Of a DNA stretch of 64,000 nucleotides, positions 43,345-57,694 are shown one piece after another; the first letter of the stretch is position 1, and every line of letters starts with the position of its first letter. The position numbers and the translations under genes were made by a program. This DNA comes from Piromyces finnis. Its lineage: Eukaryota > Neocallimastigomycota > Neocallimastigomycetes > Neocallimastigales > Neocallimastigaceae. The DNA lies in contig MCFH01000061.1 in NCBI GenBank assembly GCA_002104945.1, positions 124,001 to 188,000 of the forward strand. The letters are read 5' to 3'. The notes beneath the pieces are model-generated. The model made no database searches, was not told the origin of the DNA, and was given only the letters and a program-made list of their open reading frames with translations.

Positions 43345-44110
43345 TAATTTGTTTGTTTGTTTGTATGTCATGACATAAAAATAAAATAAACATATGATTA
43401 ATCATTTAAACATTTGATCCTAATTAGTAATTATAAAAACTATTCAATTAATAATTCATCATTATTAATTGATATTAACATAACATATTTGTTATAATTA
43501 AATAATTATCATTTTAAAAATTATTTCTAAATAAAACTTGCCGTTATCATATTTTATAATAATTAAAATTATTTAATTTATAGATGTTAACTGTTACACC
43601 TAAATAGTTTAGTTCTACTTTTAGTAATAATCATTATCATTAATTAAATTAATATAACTAAAATTTCTATTGATATATTTTTAATTTTCGTCAAGTTATA
43701 AGAAATGTTTATGATCCATATTTGATATCATATTGATTTTAATTTACCTATTAAAATCTTTAAATGATTATATCTTCCTTAAATGACCAGTTAGAAGGAC
43801 CGCAATTGTACCAAATTGTAGCTTTCTTCCTAAGCTTTCCAACAAACCTAGTTTCAAAGATATATTCTACAGCCGTAGCGATCGTTTTTGGCAAGTTACG
43901 CCTTGTTTTGTGTTTGTTTATTTTTGGTTAAGGATTATAGTATATTGATATTAATTTTTTGAAATCATAGCCCTTACGATCAATCAAATATTAGAAGGTG
44001 ACTTTTAAAGGTGTTTTAAAATAATTATTGAAATTATTTAATTATAATTTTTATGTTTAATTAATTATGAATATTATCTGAATTTGTTTTAAATCCAGTT
44101 AATATCTTCA
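43345..44110 (-). repeat. LTR fragment of family D, inverted
   Basis: The reverse copy of 15071-16143 lacking its 3' third. It ends CAGTTAATATCTTCA at 44110. The next seven bases, CACGCCT, separate it from a family H LTR; read on the minus strand this is AGGCGTG, a variant of the AGGTG target. Confidence 0.88.
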
Positions 44111-44117
44111 CACGCCT

Positions 44118-45333
44118 TGTAAAGTGGACTTGGGTTGATATGTAACTTGGTCAGAATGTTTTATATAATATAACTTAAATTTTACTAATAAAATATTAAA
44201 TTTGTTTATTATTAAACTTTTTCTATAAAACTTATTGAAGAATAATATCAATTAAAAAATTAAATGGATCTTTATATTTAAAATAAAAATTCTAATATAA
44301 TTTAATTATGAAGTTTATTTATTAATTATTTATTTATGAAAATGATATTTATTAAGTTATATTATTATAATATAACTTAATAGATTATAGTTAATAATCT
44401 TACAAAGAATTTCAAAAATGATTTCAATTCTTTGTTTAAATACTTTTTCTTACAATTAATAAAATTACATTGATATTAATATTAATAATAAAGATAAAAT
44501 AATTTTAAATTAAAATATTAATAATTGATAATGTTATTAATAATATGAATTCATATGATAGATCCTAAGATTATTCTTTTAAATTACTTTTAAATAAAAA
44601 GAGTTGTTTTAAAACATATTAAATTGCAAATATTTAATATTATAAATTGAGAATAATAATTGCTGATACTAATTATATATTCTCATGATGAATTAATTAA
44701 TAATTATAACTAATGATTTTTGATCAAAAGGGTTTTCTTGTTTGTTTATGATTGAGGTTATTGATCAAAAATTATTTGAAAAATTATTAATTAATTTTTA
44801 TAATTGATTAGGTTTGAAATCAAGAATATTTATTATCTAACCTTATTTAATAATAATGGAGAATTTTATAAATTGAATTATTTATAGAAAATTGGATGAC
44901 TTGAATAACGACTTTAATTATATAAATTAATATCGATCATTTTAATATATATTATTATATATTAATTGAAACTAATTAAATCTTTAAATAGCCATATTTC
45001 AAGAACTATTGGTCTAAATTAGCTGAAATTTTGTGAGAATATAAATTTCAACTAGTACTTTCTAACAAAGTTAGTTTGACATCCCTAGAAAATGAAAATA
45101 GGATGTGAGATTCAGAAGTTATCACTGATTTCGTATGATGTATTTTTTACTCAAGGGTTAATTTATTGAAATTTAAATTTTTGTAATCCTTAACCCTTTC
45201 TAATATTAAATTCTTCAAAGTGAACTTTTAATTATTTTTAAAAGTATTTTATAAATTTTAAAATATAAATTTTATTTTTAAATTGTTTATTTGGATATTT
45301 AATTTATTTATTAATCGTCTTCTATTCTTGACA
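44118..45333 (-). repeat. LTR of family H facing tRNA-Ile copy 2
   Basis: 1216 bp, reverse of the copy at 49567. It ends TTCTTGACA directly against CCTAACCTAGTGG, the shared upstream region of tRNA-Ile. Two bases of the usual CACCT are missing or shared with the LTR end. Confidence 0.88.
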
Positions 45334-45388
45334 CCTAACCTAGTGGTATTAAATAATTTGTATTTAAGACTGGTTGTTAGCGAAGATT

Positions 45389-46514
45389 TGATGCGTTGAC
45401 CGATATATTTGTGAATAATATAATGTTTTTAATAAATAATAAATTCTATATTATAATGATGAAACAATAAATTTAAAATAAAATAAAATATGTTTTATAA
45501 TTAACAAATAAATCACTCAAAACTCGAAAATAAACTCTTATTATGTTTTAAATTAAATCTTTATTATATTTTATAATTTATTTATTATCTGTTTATAGTC
45601 TTTTTATTCTCTATTTATTGTCCGCCCTTTATAAAGAAGAATTTTATCTTCCTTTTATACATTTTCATTTATTACAGGTATTATTATTTTTAACTATTAA
45701 ATGCTATTATAACTATTGTTATTATTTATTAAAATTAAAAGAATAAATTAAAATTATGTCTTAGTATTATAAAATATTATAGAATATTACTTATTTGATT
45801 TTCTTATTACTTCAAAATGTTTAAATTTAGAAAAATTATTATAAATTATCATTGACTATCATTAAATGTATAATACCTTGAATAAAATAATTAAAATTTA
45901 AAATTAAAATAATATTAAAATAAAATTAAAATAAAATTAAAATAAAAATTTAACAAAATTAAAATATTAAAAGTATCAATTATTATAAACACTCATTTTA
46001 TACAGAAACATAAAAGAGTTCTGTATTTTATCTTTGGAATTGTTATTATTGTTCTATTTCCAGGTTTTAAGTTTATCATTTTAGTAATAATTACTCAATT
46101 AGTTATTTTTTTAATTTATAAGTTTAAGAGAATTTCTAAAGAACACTTGGATAAACACTAGAATTAATAATTTGATGTATATCATTTTATTTTTAGTTTA
46201 TTTATTCATTTTTATTTATTTATTATTATTTTATTATTTTAGTACATTATTGGATTAAGTCGTTTTATTTTATTTAATAATTTATTTTATTTAATAATTT
46301 ATTTTATTATTATCACTATTAGGTCGTTTTTACTCAGAATTTATTATATAATAAAGATAATATTATTTATTTAAAGAAAGGGTTATATTTTCATAAAATT
46401 ATTATTCATTCATCTTTAAGGGTTATTATTGTTTATTTTTATTATAAGTTACTATGGGTTAAGTCGTGTTTATTCAGCTAGTTTTTATCATGTTTTTATG
46501 TGAGTAGCGTATCA
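45389..46514. repeat. solo LTR-like element (family J) inserted between the target site and tRNA-Ile copy 2
   Basis: 1126 bp from TGATGCG to CGTATCA, with inverted ends and GATT repeated on both sides. Without it the flank would match the other tRNA-Ile copies except for one base. It starts 13 bp upstream of the tRNA. Confidence 0.75.
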
Positions 46515-46527
46515 GATTTTTTGACCA

Positions 46528-46620
46528 GCTCGTGTAGCCTAGAGGTTTAAGGCGTCGTGCTTATAAGGGTGATCCTCTTATGCAACGCGAAGATCGCGGG
46601 TTCGACCCCCGCCATGAGCA
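46528..46620 (+). tRNA. tRNA-Ile(UAU) with intron, copy 2
   Basis: 93 nt, identical to copy 1 except for a base in the D loop (AGAGG for AGGGG). The intron is the same. Same anticodon TAT. Confidence 0.95.
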
Positions 46621-48685
<2,065 letters not shown>

Positions 48686-48778
48686 TGCTCATGGCGGGGG
48701 TCGAACCCGCGATCTTCGCGTTGCATAAGAGGATCACCCTTATAAGCACGACGCCTTAAACCTCTAGGCTACACGAGC
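48686..48778 (-). tRNA. tRNA-Ile(UAU) with intron, copy 3
   Basis: Same 93-nt sequence as copy 2, on the minus strand. The upstream 66 bp end at AGGTG (48840-48844), where a family F LTR begins. Confidence 0.95.
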
Positions 48779-48844
48779 TAGTCAAAAAATTTTCGCTAAC
48801 AACCAGTCTTAAATACAAATTATTTAATACCACTAGGTTAGGTG

Positions 48845-49561
48845 TGTCAAAATCACAATTCATGAAATTTGACATTTCATAAAATTTCATAATTTTGAAT
48901 TATTAGTTAAATTAATTAAAATATTAATTTAATAATATTTTACTAATAATAGTTTATTTAATATAAATATTAATTGGAAAGCTATTTATTATCCGGAGAT
49001 AAATAGAGTGTAACAATTAATTAATATTAAACAAACCAATTAGTAAAATAAGATTCATTTAAATAATTATTAATATTATTTTTAACAACTTATTAATATC
49101 GATATTTAAAGAAAATTATATTATTATTATTATTAATATTATATTTTATTAATATTTATATTTATATTATTATACATGTATAACTTAAATTATATTATTA
49201 TTACTATTATATTTTATTAATATTTATATTTATATTATTATACATGTATAACTTAAATTATATTATTATTATACTTTATTAATATCAACATTATATTAAA
49301 AATGAAGTATAAATAAGTTGAACAAAGAACAACTTTAAGAAGTTCTTTGTGAGATTATTATACTCATTTTTATATAGTAAATTCAATATTTAAAATTAAT
49401 AATTATCATTTACTTATATTATAAAAATTAAATAAAATATTTCTTAAAAAACTATATTTATTACTCTTTTATTTATAAAAATTTATTATTTACTATATAA
49501 TTAAGCCTATCCTAACCTAGTAGACTTAATTATTATTCTAAATCCACTCTAACTCTTGACA
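48845..49561 (+). repeat. solo LTR of family F with duplication AGGTG
   Basis: 717 bp, TGTCAAAATCAC to CTCTTGACA. AGGTG stands on both sides (48840-48844 and 49562-49566). The start-like motif TTCTTTGTGAGATTATTA near 49342 shows plus sense, away from the tRNA. Confidence 0.92.
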
Positions 49562-49566
49562 AGGTG

Positions 49567-50804
49567 TGTCAAGAATAGAAGACGATTAATAAATAAATTA
49601 AATATTCAAATAAACAATTTAAAAATAAAATTTATATTTTAAAATTTATAAAATACTTTTAAAAATAATTAAAAGATCACTTTGAAAATTTTAATATGAG
49701 AAAGGGTTAAGGATCACAAAGCAAAAATTTAAATTTCAATAAATTAACCCTTGAATAAAAAATACATCATACGAAACCAGTGATAACTTCTGAATCTCAC
49801 ATCCTATTTTCATTTTCTAGGGATGTCAAACTAACTTTGTTAGAAAGTACTGGTTGAGATCTATATTCTCACAAAATTTCAGCTAATTTAGACCACTAGT
49901 TCTTGAGATATAGCTATTTAAAGATTTAATTGGTTTCAATTAATATATAATAATATATATTAAAATGATCTATATTAATTTATATAATTAAAGTCGTTAT
50001 TCAAGTCATCCAATTTTCTATAAATAATTCAATTTAAGAAATTCTCCATTATTGTTAAATAAGGTTAGATATGGGTAAATAATAAATATTTTTGATTCCA
50101 AACTTAATCAATTATAAAAACCAATAGTTTTTCAAATAATTTTTGTTTAATAACCTCAGTCAATATCAAACTAAAAAGCCTTTTGATCAAAAATCATTAG
50201 TTATAATTATTAATTATAATTATTAATTAATTAATCATGAGAATATATAATTAGTATCAGCAATTGTTATTCTCAATTTATAATATTAAATATTTACAAT
50301 TTAATATGTTTAAAACAATTCTTTTTATTTAAAAGTAATTTAAAAGATTAATCTTAGGATCTATCATATGAATTCATATAATTAATATCAATATCAATTA
50401 TTAATATTTTAATTTAAAAATAATTTTTTTTATCTTTATTATTAATATCAATATTAATATCATTGTAATTTTATAAATTGTAAGAAAAATATTTAAACAA
50501 AGAATTGAAATCATTTTTGAAATTCTTTGTAAGATTATTAACTATAATCTATTATTATAATATAACTTAATAAATATTATTTTCATAAATAAATAATTAA
50601 TAAATAAACTTCATAATTAAATTATATTAGAATTTTTATTTCAAATATAAAAATCCATTTAATTTTTTAATTGATATTATTCTTCAATAAGTTTTATAGA
50701 AAAAGTTTAATAATAAACAAATTTAATATTTTATTAGTAAATTTTAAGTTATATTATATAAAACATTCTGACCAAGTTACATATCAACCCAAGCCCACTT
50801 TACA
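49567..50804 (+). repeat. LTR of family H stacked behind the family F LTR
   Basis: 1238 bp, TGTCAAGAATAGAAG to CCCACTTTACA. It begins directly after AGGTG and is followed by TTAGGTG. Contains TTCTTTGTAAGATTATTA in plus sense. Confidence 0.9.
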
Positions 50805-50811
50805 TTAGGTG

Positions 50812-51040
50812 TGTCACGAATACTAGTGGAAATCTTCAATTTCAAGATCACTTGAAATTGTGGAATTACTTTTAAAATATTGAAAAATCAATTATTATTA
50901 AATTTTAAAATAATATAATTATATTTCAAAAATTATAAAATAAAATACTTTTAAAAATTATTAAAAGGTAACACTTTTGGAAAAATTTAACATTAGAAAG
51001 GGTTAAGATTCACAAAAATTTAGTATCAGTAAGCTTTCAA
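50812..51040 (+). repeat. LTR fragment of family C stacked behind family H
   Basis: TGTCACGAATACTAGTGG follows TTAGGTG directly. About 200 bp match the start (sense) of the Gypsy-2 LTR before the match is lost. Confidence 0.8.
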
Positions 51041-51553
51041 AGATAATGTTTAATAAAATATAATTATAAAATTCATAGAATAAATTTTATTGCGTAATTT
51101 AATAATGAATTATTTAAGAATAATTTTAGTTAAAATTAAATAAAAATAAATATTTCAATTTAAGGAATAAAAGAATTTTTAGTTAAATTTAAATATTTTA
51201 AATATTCAAAATAATGATAAAAAAATATTTATTTAATTAAAATTAATTTAATTACTTTAAAGTAATTTTAATTTTTTTTTTTTTTTTTTCAATAAAAAGT
51301 TTATTAGTATATTATAAATAGTATTATTAATATTGAATTAATATATATGTAATATATAAACTATATTCAATTTGCATTTTACTATATATTTATATTTATA
51401 TCTTTATGCCTATCATATATTTAAAAAATTAAATTCTTTCTCTTTAATTTACAATATTAGTTTAGTAATATAATAAAATTAAAATAATGAAACAAAAAAA
51501 TTAAAATAAAATAAAAAAAAAAATTAAAATAGAAAAATTTAGATAAAATTATA
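51041..51553. other. decayed family E-like LTR and poly-T tract
   Basis: About 51080-51400 resembles a family E LTR in plus sense but is diverged. An 18-base T run lies at about 51271-51288. The last ~150 bp are the shared 3' flank of tRNA-Ile. Confidence 0.5.
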
Positions 51554-51646
51554 TGCTCATGGCGGGGGTCGAACCCGCGATCTTCGCGTTGCATAAGAGG
51601 ATCACCCTTATAAGCACGACGCCTTAAACCTCTAGGCTACACGAGC
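51554..51646 (-). tRNA. tRNA-Ile(UAU) with intron, copy 4
   Basis: Same 93-nt sequence as copies 2 and 3. The upstream 66 bp end at AGGTG (51708-51712), where the family D 5' LTR of Gypsy-4 begins. Confidence 0.95.
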
Positions 51647-52295
51647 TGGTCAAAAAAGTTTCACTAACAACCAATCTTAAATACAAATTATTTAATACCA
51701 CTAGGTTAGGTGTGAAGATATTAACTGGATTTAAAACAAATTCAGATAATATCTATAATTAATTAAACATAATAACTATAATTAAATAATTTCACTAATT
51801 ATTTTAAAACACTTTTAAAAGTCACCTTTTAAATTTTGATTCAGTGAAAGGGTTATGATTTCAAAAATTTAATATCAATACACTATAACCCTTAGCCAAA
51901 AATAAGCAAGTACGAAATAAGGCGTAACTCGCCAAAAACGATCGCTACGGCTGTGGAATATATCTTTGAAACTAGGTTTGTTAGAAAGCTTAGGAAGAAA
52001 GCTACAATTTGGTACAATCGCGGTCCTTCTAACTGATCATTTAAGGTTATGATCATTTAAAGATTTTAATAGGTAAATTAAAATCAATATGATATCAAGT
52101 ATGGATCAAAAATATTTCTTATGACTTGATGAAATTAAAAATATATTAATAGGAATTTTAGTTATATTAATTTAATTAATGATAACGACTGTTACTAAAA
52201 ATAGAACTAGACCCATTTAGGTGTAACAGTTAACACCTATAAATTAAATAATCTTAATTATTATAAAATAGGTTAACGGCAAGTTTTATTAGAAA

Positions 52296-53021
52296 TGTAA
52301 AAATTTTAAAATTTAAAACAGATTATAAAATTTTTTACAATAAAACAAAAACACTAAATAAAATAAAAAGTTAAAAACAAAACAAAATTTATTTATATCC
52401 TCTTTTATTTATTCTTATTTAGTTATTAACTAAACTATAGTCAATAACAATTACATCGTTTAACTATGAAATTTTACATGTATTTATATTTTTTACAAAT
52501 TATATTTTAATATACTATTCTATTTAATTATACATATATTCAATATAAAATAAACAAAACTAATTTAATACTAATTTAATTAAATAATAAAATAATAAAA
52601 CTAAACTAAAACTAATTAAATACACTTTTGATTCAATTTGAGTAAACTACAAATTAAATACAGTCCATGTATTACCTATATATTAATTAAATATTAATAA
52701 TACTATTTATTATATATTTACTATTAAAAAATACTAATTTAAAACTACGCTAAAGTTATTAAACTATTTTTAATTAAATAAGAACTTTTTAAGATTTAAT
52801 TTGAATATTTAAAATATTTAAATTTAATTATCCATTAATTTAAATATTTATCCAAATTTCATTTCCAATTTTGATATTTTAAAATTAATATTTATTTAAT
52901 TATTCCTTAAAATTTATATAATAAATTTTATAAATAATTTTTCATTAAAATATCAAAATTATTATTTAATAATTATTAATTAATTATTAAATAATTTAAA
53001 GATATATATTATATCTTTACA
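52296..53021 (-). repeat. 3' LTR of Gypsy-3 (family E)
   Basis: On the plus strand TGTAAAAATTTT to ATTATATCTTTACA. The polypurine tract lies at 53022-53036. Confidence 0.95.
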
Positions 53022-53053
53022 ATCTCGCCCTTTAAAGTCGAGCTCCTGCGAGA

Positions 53054-56000
53054 TCATTTCTTTGAAGGAATATCAATTACAAATGGTTGATATCTATGTT
53101 TGATCATACCATTGTTATTCCTTGTATAGACTTGATCTTGACTTTCTTTTCTAGACTTTTTATTTTTTCTATAAAATTCTTGGATCAATTGTACATCTGT
53201 AATTTGATCTTCCGGGATCCAAGTATTTTCGTCAAGATTTTTCCATGTCATCAAGAAAGATTTCTTTCCATGATAATTTCTTTCTTGAATAATCTTATCA
53301 GGAATCCTATCAATAGTATCAGTAGTTAACTTAACATTTTTTCTTTTATTCATTACTGATCTATTTACAAATTCATTTTCGTTATAAGGTTCTAATAACG
53401 AAACATGAAAAACAGGGTGGCAACGTAAATTGTTTGGTAGTTTTAATTCAAATGCTAAAGGGCTTACCTTCTTGATTATTTCAAAAGGTCCAAGCATTTG
53501 ATCAGCAAGTTTTCTTTTGATATTTTTATTTGAAGGATTAATACCTTTTAATAACCAAACTTTTTTACCAACTTCGAAATCTGGGGATTCCATTCTCTTT
53601 TGATCAGCATACTTTTTGTAGGTTTCTTTTGCTTGATCAAGATTTACTTTTAAAAATTTAATGTTTTCAGTAATATCCAAAATTCTTTGTTCAGCTCTAT
53701 TTGGTCTATTCGCTGAAGGGATTTCAGGGTTAAATTTTGGATTGAACCCATAATTAGCGAAAAACGGAGATTGATTGATTGATTGCTGTAAAGTATTGTT
53801 ATAAGAAAATTCAGCAAAAGGTAACAAGTCAACCCAATTATTCTGTTTTTCGTTAATAAAACAACGGAGATATTGTTCCAATATCCCGTTTACCCTCTCC
53901 GTTTGACCATCCGTTTCAGGATGGTTTGCAGTAGAAAAAGCAAGTTTAATATTTAACAAATTACATAAACGATTCCAAAAGTCTGAGGTAAATTGAGTAC
54001 CTCGATCAGAAATGATGGAATCAGGAAAACCATGTAATTTAAAGATATTGTTAACAAAAACATCAGCTGCTATAGAAGCAGTAGGCAAACATCTTAAAGG
54101 AATAAAATGAGCCATTTTTGTTAGCCTATCTACTATAACCATAATGGTAGTCATGTCTTTGGATTTTGGAAGCTCGACAATAAAATCCATTGACAATTCC
54201 GACCAAGCTCTATTAGGTGTGGAAAGAGGAGAAAGCAAACCATATGGTTTATGTCTTGGAATTTTAGCTTTACAACAAGTTTCACAAGACTTTATAAACT
54301 TTTTAACATCATAACTAAACTTTGGCCACCAAAAATTTCTACTAATTAATTCAATAGTTTTATTAACACCAAAGTGACCAGCAGAAATAGAATCATGATG
54401 TAATTCTAAGACCCTAGTTCTTAGTGAAGAAGGAACATAAATTAAATTATCATAAAGTAAAAATCCTTCTTTATCAATTTTAACTTTATTAATATTCCTA
54501 ATCGGAGGGGACGAAGAATTTTTATCATTAAGAAATACACAAACTTTATTATGTAAATCATCATTTTTTAAGGAACATAGAATAGAATTAATTAAAGAAT
54601 CATCTTTATTAAAAGAATTAATTACATTACATGAAATAAAATTACAACTAAAATTACTACATTCAATATTTTCATTAATCCTATCATTATTATAAATATT
54701 ACAGATATGATCACTACGTCTGGATAACAAATCAGGTTTACCAGACTTTTTTCCAGCTCTATAAATTAACTTAAAATCATATCTTGATAAAAATTCATAC
54801 CATCTTATCTGTCGTTGTGAGAGCATCTCAGGCTTTCTTGGAAAGGTTAAATTCTTATGATCAGTATAAATGATGAACTGATGCTTTGCACCTTCCAGAT
54901 AATGCCTCCATTCTTCAAGAGCCACTTTGATAGCGAGCAACTCTTTATCATAAATTTGATAGTTTCTTTGAGACTTGGTTAAGCTAGATGAAATAAAAGC
55001 AATAGGGTGCAATTGCCCTTCAAATTCTTGTGAAAGAATTGCACCGACAGCAAAGTTACTAGCGTCAGTCTCAACAATAAAAGGTTTGTTGCTATCAGGG
55101 TTCATTAAGATAGGAGCTGAAGTAAAAGCCTTTTTAAGTGTAACAAATGCATTTTGACACTCAGAAACCCAATTAAAAGGAACATTTTTCCTAGTAAGTT
55201 TGTGTAGAGGACTAGCAATTTTCGCAAAGTCTTTAATAAAAATTCTATAATAATTACATAATCCAATAAAGGATTGAACTTCTTTAACGTTTGTAGGAAC
55301 AGGCCAGTCGAGGATAGCTTTAACTTTATCTCTATCCATTTTCAGACCATCTTTGGATAATACATAACCAAGGAAAGTGGTTTCTGAAACATCAAACTCA
55401 CACTTCTCTAACTTAACATATAAATTATTTTCTAATAATTTTTTCAATACTTTTTTAACATGTTCATGATGTTCTTCTAGGCTATTTGAATATATTAGAA
55501 TATCATCAATATATGATATAGCAAAATCATCTAAGTAATCACTAAGGACATCATTTATGAAATGTTGAAACGTAGCTGGTGCATTCTTTAAACCAAAAGG
55601 CATGACGAGATATTCAAAATGCCCATATCTTGTTCTAAAGGCAGTTTTGTATTCATCACCCTCTTTGATTCTAACTAAATTATAAGCAGACTTTAAGTCC
55701 AACTTAGTAAAGTATTTTGCACCTTTCACTCTATCCAATAAGTCACCAATTAACGGAAGAAGATATGAATTTCTAATTGTCATGTCATTAAGTTTCCTAT
55801 AATCAACGCAAAGTCTTAATGATCCATCTTTCTTTTTGACAAATAAAACTGGTGCACCGGCAGGAGATGAAGATTTCCTAATGAAACCTTTTTCTAAATT
55901 TTCATTGATATAATTTTTTAATTCATCTCTCTCTGCCTCAGTTAAAGGATAAAGAGGACCATAAAACAAGTTAGCATTATCCTTTAATCGGATTTCACAA

Positions 56001-56938
56001 TCGTATTCACGATGTGGAGGTAAAATATTACAATTCTTTTCATTAAAAACCTCTTTAAATAATAAATATTGTTTTGGAATTTCAATAGATTTTTTATCTT
56101 TATTCAAATTATCACTTTCACTTTTACATTTATTAATAATATTACAAAATAAATCATTACAGTTACTAACTGAATTTAATACACGAGAATTATTATTATT
56201 ACACACGTTTTTTGAAAATGAGTACTGTTTTGGTCCAGTGACCGAATTATTATCTTTATTTAAATTTTCATCAATACAATTAATGTTATTACATATACAT
56301 TTAAAAATAAAATTATTATCATTATTATTATTTAAACTGTTACTACATTTAATTTTATCCAAACTATCTAATTTACTAATGGTTTTAACAGAGGTTCTTC
56401 GACCTCTAATATTAACAGTTTCCTCGTCATCACTGGAGTCACAATAAGAGGATTCGTCATATTCGGGGGAACCAAGGTCACTACAATAGGATTGTTCGTT
56501 TTCCCTATCCAAGACAGCTTCTTTCCCTTTTCTTGATGATGTCATAGATTCCCTATTCTTATTGATTGTGCCCTTATTTTTCCTTTTACCTACATTACAG
56601 TGTCGAGCACAGTATCCGGAGCTAAAGGCAATTTTGGAGGAATCGTGATAATAAACCGGACAATGTTTCTCGATCCAAGGTACTCCAAGAATTATATCAA
56701 CTTCAGGAATTCTAAGTGCATATAATTGAATGATTTCGTAATGATTTCTCAAACGAAGGATGCACTTTTCGGATTCCTTTTTCACGGTAGATGTACCTTG
56801 CCCTAAACCAGAAACCTTGAAAGATTCAGCAATATTTGAAAGTTTAATATTATTGACTCGGGCGAACTCGGAGTGGATGAAATTAAGATCGGAACCAGAA
56901 TCAATATGTAAAAGTATAAAATTTAAAACAGATTTCAT
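53054..56938 (-). CDS. pol of Gypsy-3, cut from gag by a solo LTR
   Basis: The open frame has 1294 codons; true pol sequence starts at 56906, and the first ~11 codons, including the ATG, come from the inserted LTR. Protease: DSGSDLNFI (D13) and LGVPWIEKHCPV. A low-complexity Asn/Ser linker follows (about 115-290). RT has SSPAGAPVLFVKKKDGSLR, LDLKSAYN, MPFGLKNAP and YIDD (476-479). RNase H has ETDASNFAVG and TDHKNLTF. Integrase has the finger GHFGV...CETCCKAK and catalytic D918, D978, E1014 (DD35E). A chromodomain lies near the C-terminus (GKKSFLMTWKNLDENTWIPEDQI, about 1235-1270), which in related elements directs integration to chromatin marks. Catalytic residues are intact, but the protein can no longer be made as a gag fusion. 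Confidence 0.95.
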   Translation of the reverse strand: MKSVLNFILLHIDSGSDLNFIHSEFARVNNIKLSNIAESFKVSGLGQGTSTVKKESEKCILRLRNHYEIIQLYALRIPEVDIILGVPWIEKHCPVYYHDSSKIAFSSGYCARHCNVGKRKNKGTINKNRESMTSSRKGKEAVLDRENEQSYCSDLGSPEYDESSYCDSSDDEETVNIRGRRTSVKTISKLDSLDKIKCSNSLNNNNDNNFIFKCICNNINCIDENLNKDNNSVTGPKQYSFSKNVCNNNNSRVLNSVSNCNDLFCNIINKCKSESDNLNKDKKSIEIPKQYLLFKEVFNEKNCNILPPHREYDCEIRLKDNANLFYGPLYPLTEAERDELKNYINENLEKGFIRKSSSPAGAPVLFVKKKDGSLRLCVDYRKLNDMTIRNSYLLPLIGDLLDRVKGAKYFTKLDLKSAYNLVRIKEGDEYKTAFRTRYGHFEYLVMPFGLKNAPATFQHFINDVLSDYLDDFAISYIDDILIYSNSLEEHHEHVKKVLKKLLENNLYVKLEKCEFDVSETTFLGYVLSKDGLKMDRDKVKAILDWPVPTNVKEVQSFIGLCNYYRIFIKDFAKIASPLHKLTRKNVPFNWVSECQNAFVTLKKAFTSAPILMNPDSNKPFIVETDASNFAVGAILSQEFEGQLHPIAFISSSLTKSQRNYQIYDKELLAIKVALEEWRHYLEGAKHQFIIYTDHKNLTFPRKPEMLSQRQIRWYEFLSRYDFKLIYRAGKKSGKPDLLSRRSDHICNIYNNDRINENIECSNFSCNFISCNVINSFNKDDSLINSILCSLKNDDLHNKVCVFLNDKNSSSPPIRNINKVKIDKEGFLLYDNLIYVPSSLRTRVLELHHDSISAGHFGVNKTIELISRNFWWPKFSYDVKKFIKSCETCCKAKIPRHKPYGLLSPLSTPNRAWSELSMDFIVELPKSKDMTTIMVIVDRLTKMAHFIPLRCLPTASIAADVFVNNIFKLHGFPDSIISDRGTQFTSDFWNRLCNLLNIKLAFSTANHPETDGQTERVNGILEQYLRCFINEKQNNWVDLLPFAEFSYNNTLQQSINQSPFFANYGFNPKFNPEIPSANRPNRAEQRILDITENIKFLKVNLDQAKETYKKYADQKRMESPDFEVGKKVWLLKGINPSNKNIKRKLADQMLGPFEIIKKVSPLAFELKLPNNLRCHPVFHVSLLEPYNENEFVNRSVMNKRKNVKLTTDTIDRIPDKIIQERNYHGKKSFLMTWKNLDENTWIPEDQITDVQLIQEFYRKNKKSRKESQDQVYTRNNNGMIKHRYQPFVIDIPSKK

Positions 56939-57694
56939 ACTTAAAACAAAACAATTTTTATTAACACAAAAATAAAAAAATAAAACATTAAATTTTTATT
57001 TTAAAAATCATTTTATTTAAAACTCTTAAAAAGATTATTAACTATATAATAGTTAATAATTAAAAAATTGAAAATAACAATTACATCGATTTAACAAATA
57101 AAAATTACATGTATTTATATTTTTTCATAATTATATTCTAATATATTATTCTATTTAAATAAACATATATTTAATATAAAATAAACAAAACTAATTTAAT
57201 TAAATAATAAAATAACAGAACTAAACTAAACTAATTCATTATACTTTTAATTCAATTTGAGTAAACTCAAAATTGAATAAAGCCCATGTATTTTCTATAA
57301 ATTAATTTAATATTATCAATACTATTCTTAATATATTTCCTATTGAAATATAAATAAATCTATTTTTAAAACTAAGTTAAAATTATTAAACTATTCTAAA
57401 TTTAAATAAAAAAGTATAATCTATTCTAAAATTAAATAAAAAGTATTTAAAAAATATTTTAATTATTTTAAATATTTGAAATATTTAAATTTAATTAAAA
57501 TTCTTTTATTCCTTAAATTTAAATATTTATCTTAATTTAAATTTTACGGAATTATTATAAAATAATTTATTATTAAATTATTCCATAAAATTTACTCAAA
57601 AATTTTATAATCAGTTTTACTAAATATTAATTTATTATTTAATAATTAATAATTAATTATTAAATAATCTAAAGATATATATTATATCTTTACA
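56907..57694 (-). repeat. solo LTR (family E variant) inside the Gypsy-3 protease
   Basis: 788 bp, minus sense, with CAATA on both sides (56902-56906 and 57695-57699). It splits the codons just before the catalytic DSG. Removing the insert and one duplication would bring gag and pol back into one frame, so gag-pol was originally fused. Confidence 0.95.

Noticed and set aside
53087-53329. plus-strand frames opposite the Gypsy-3 pol
   Set aside because: Shadow frames of the well-supported minus-strand pol with no domain pattern of their own.
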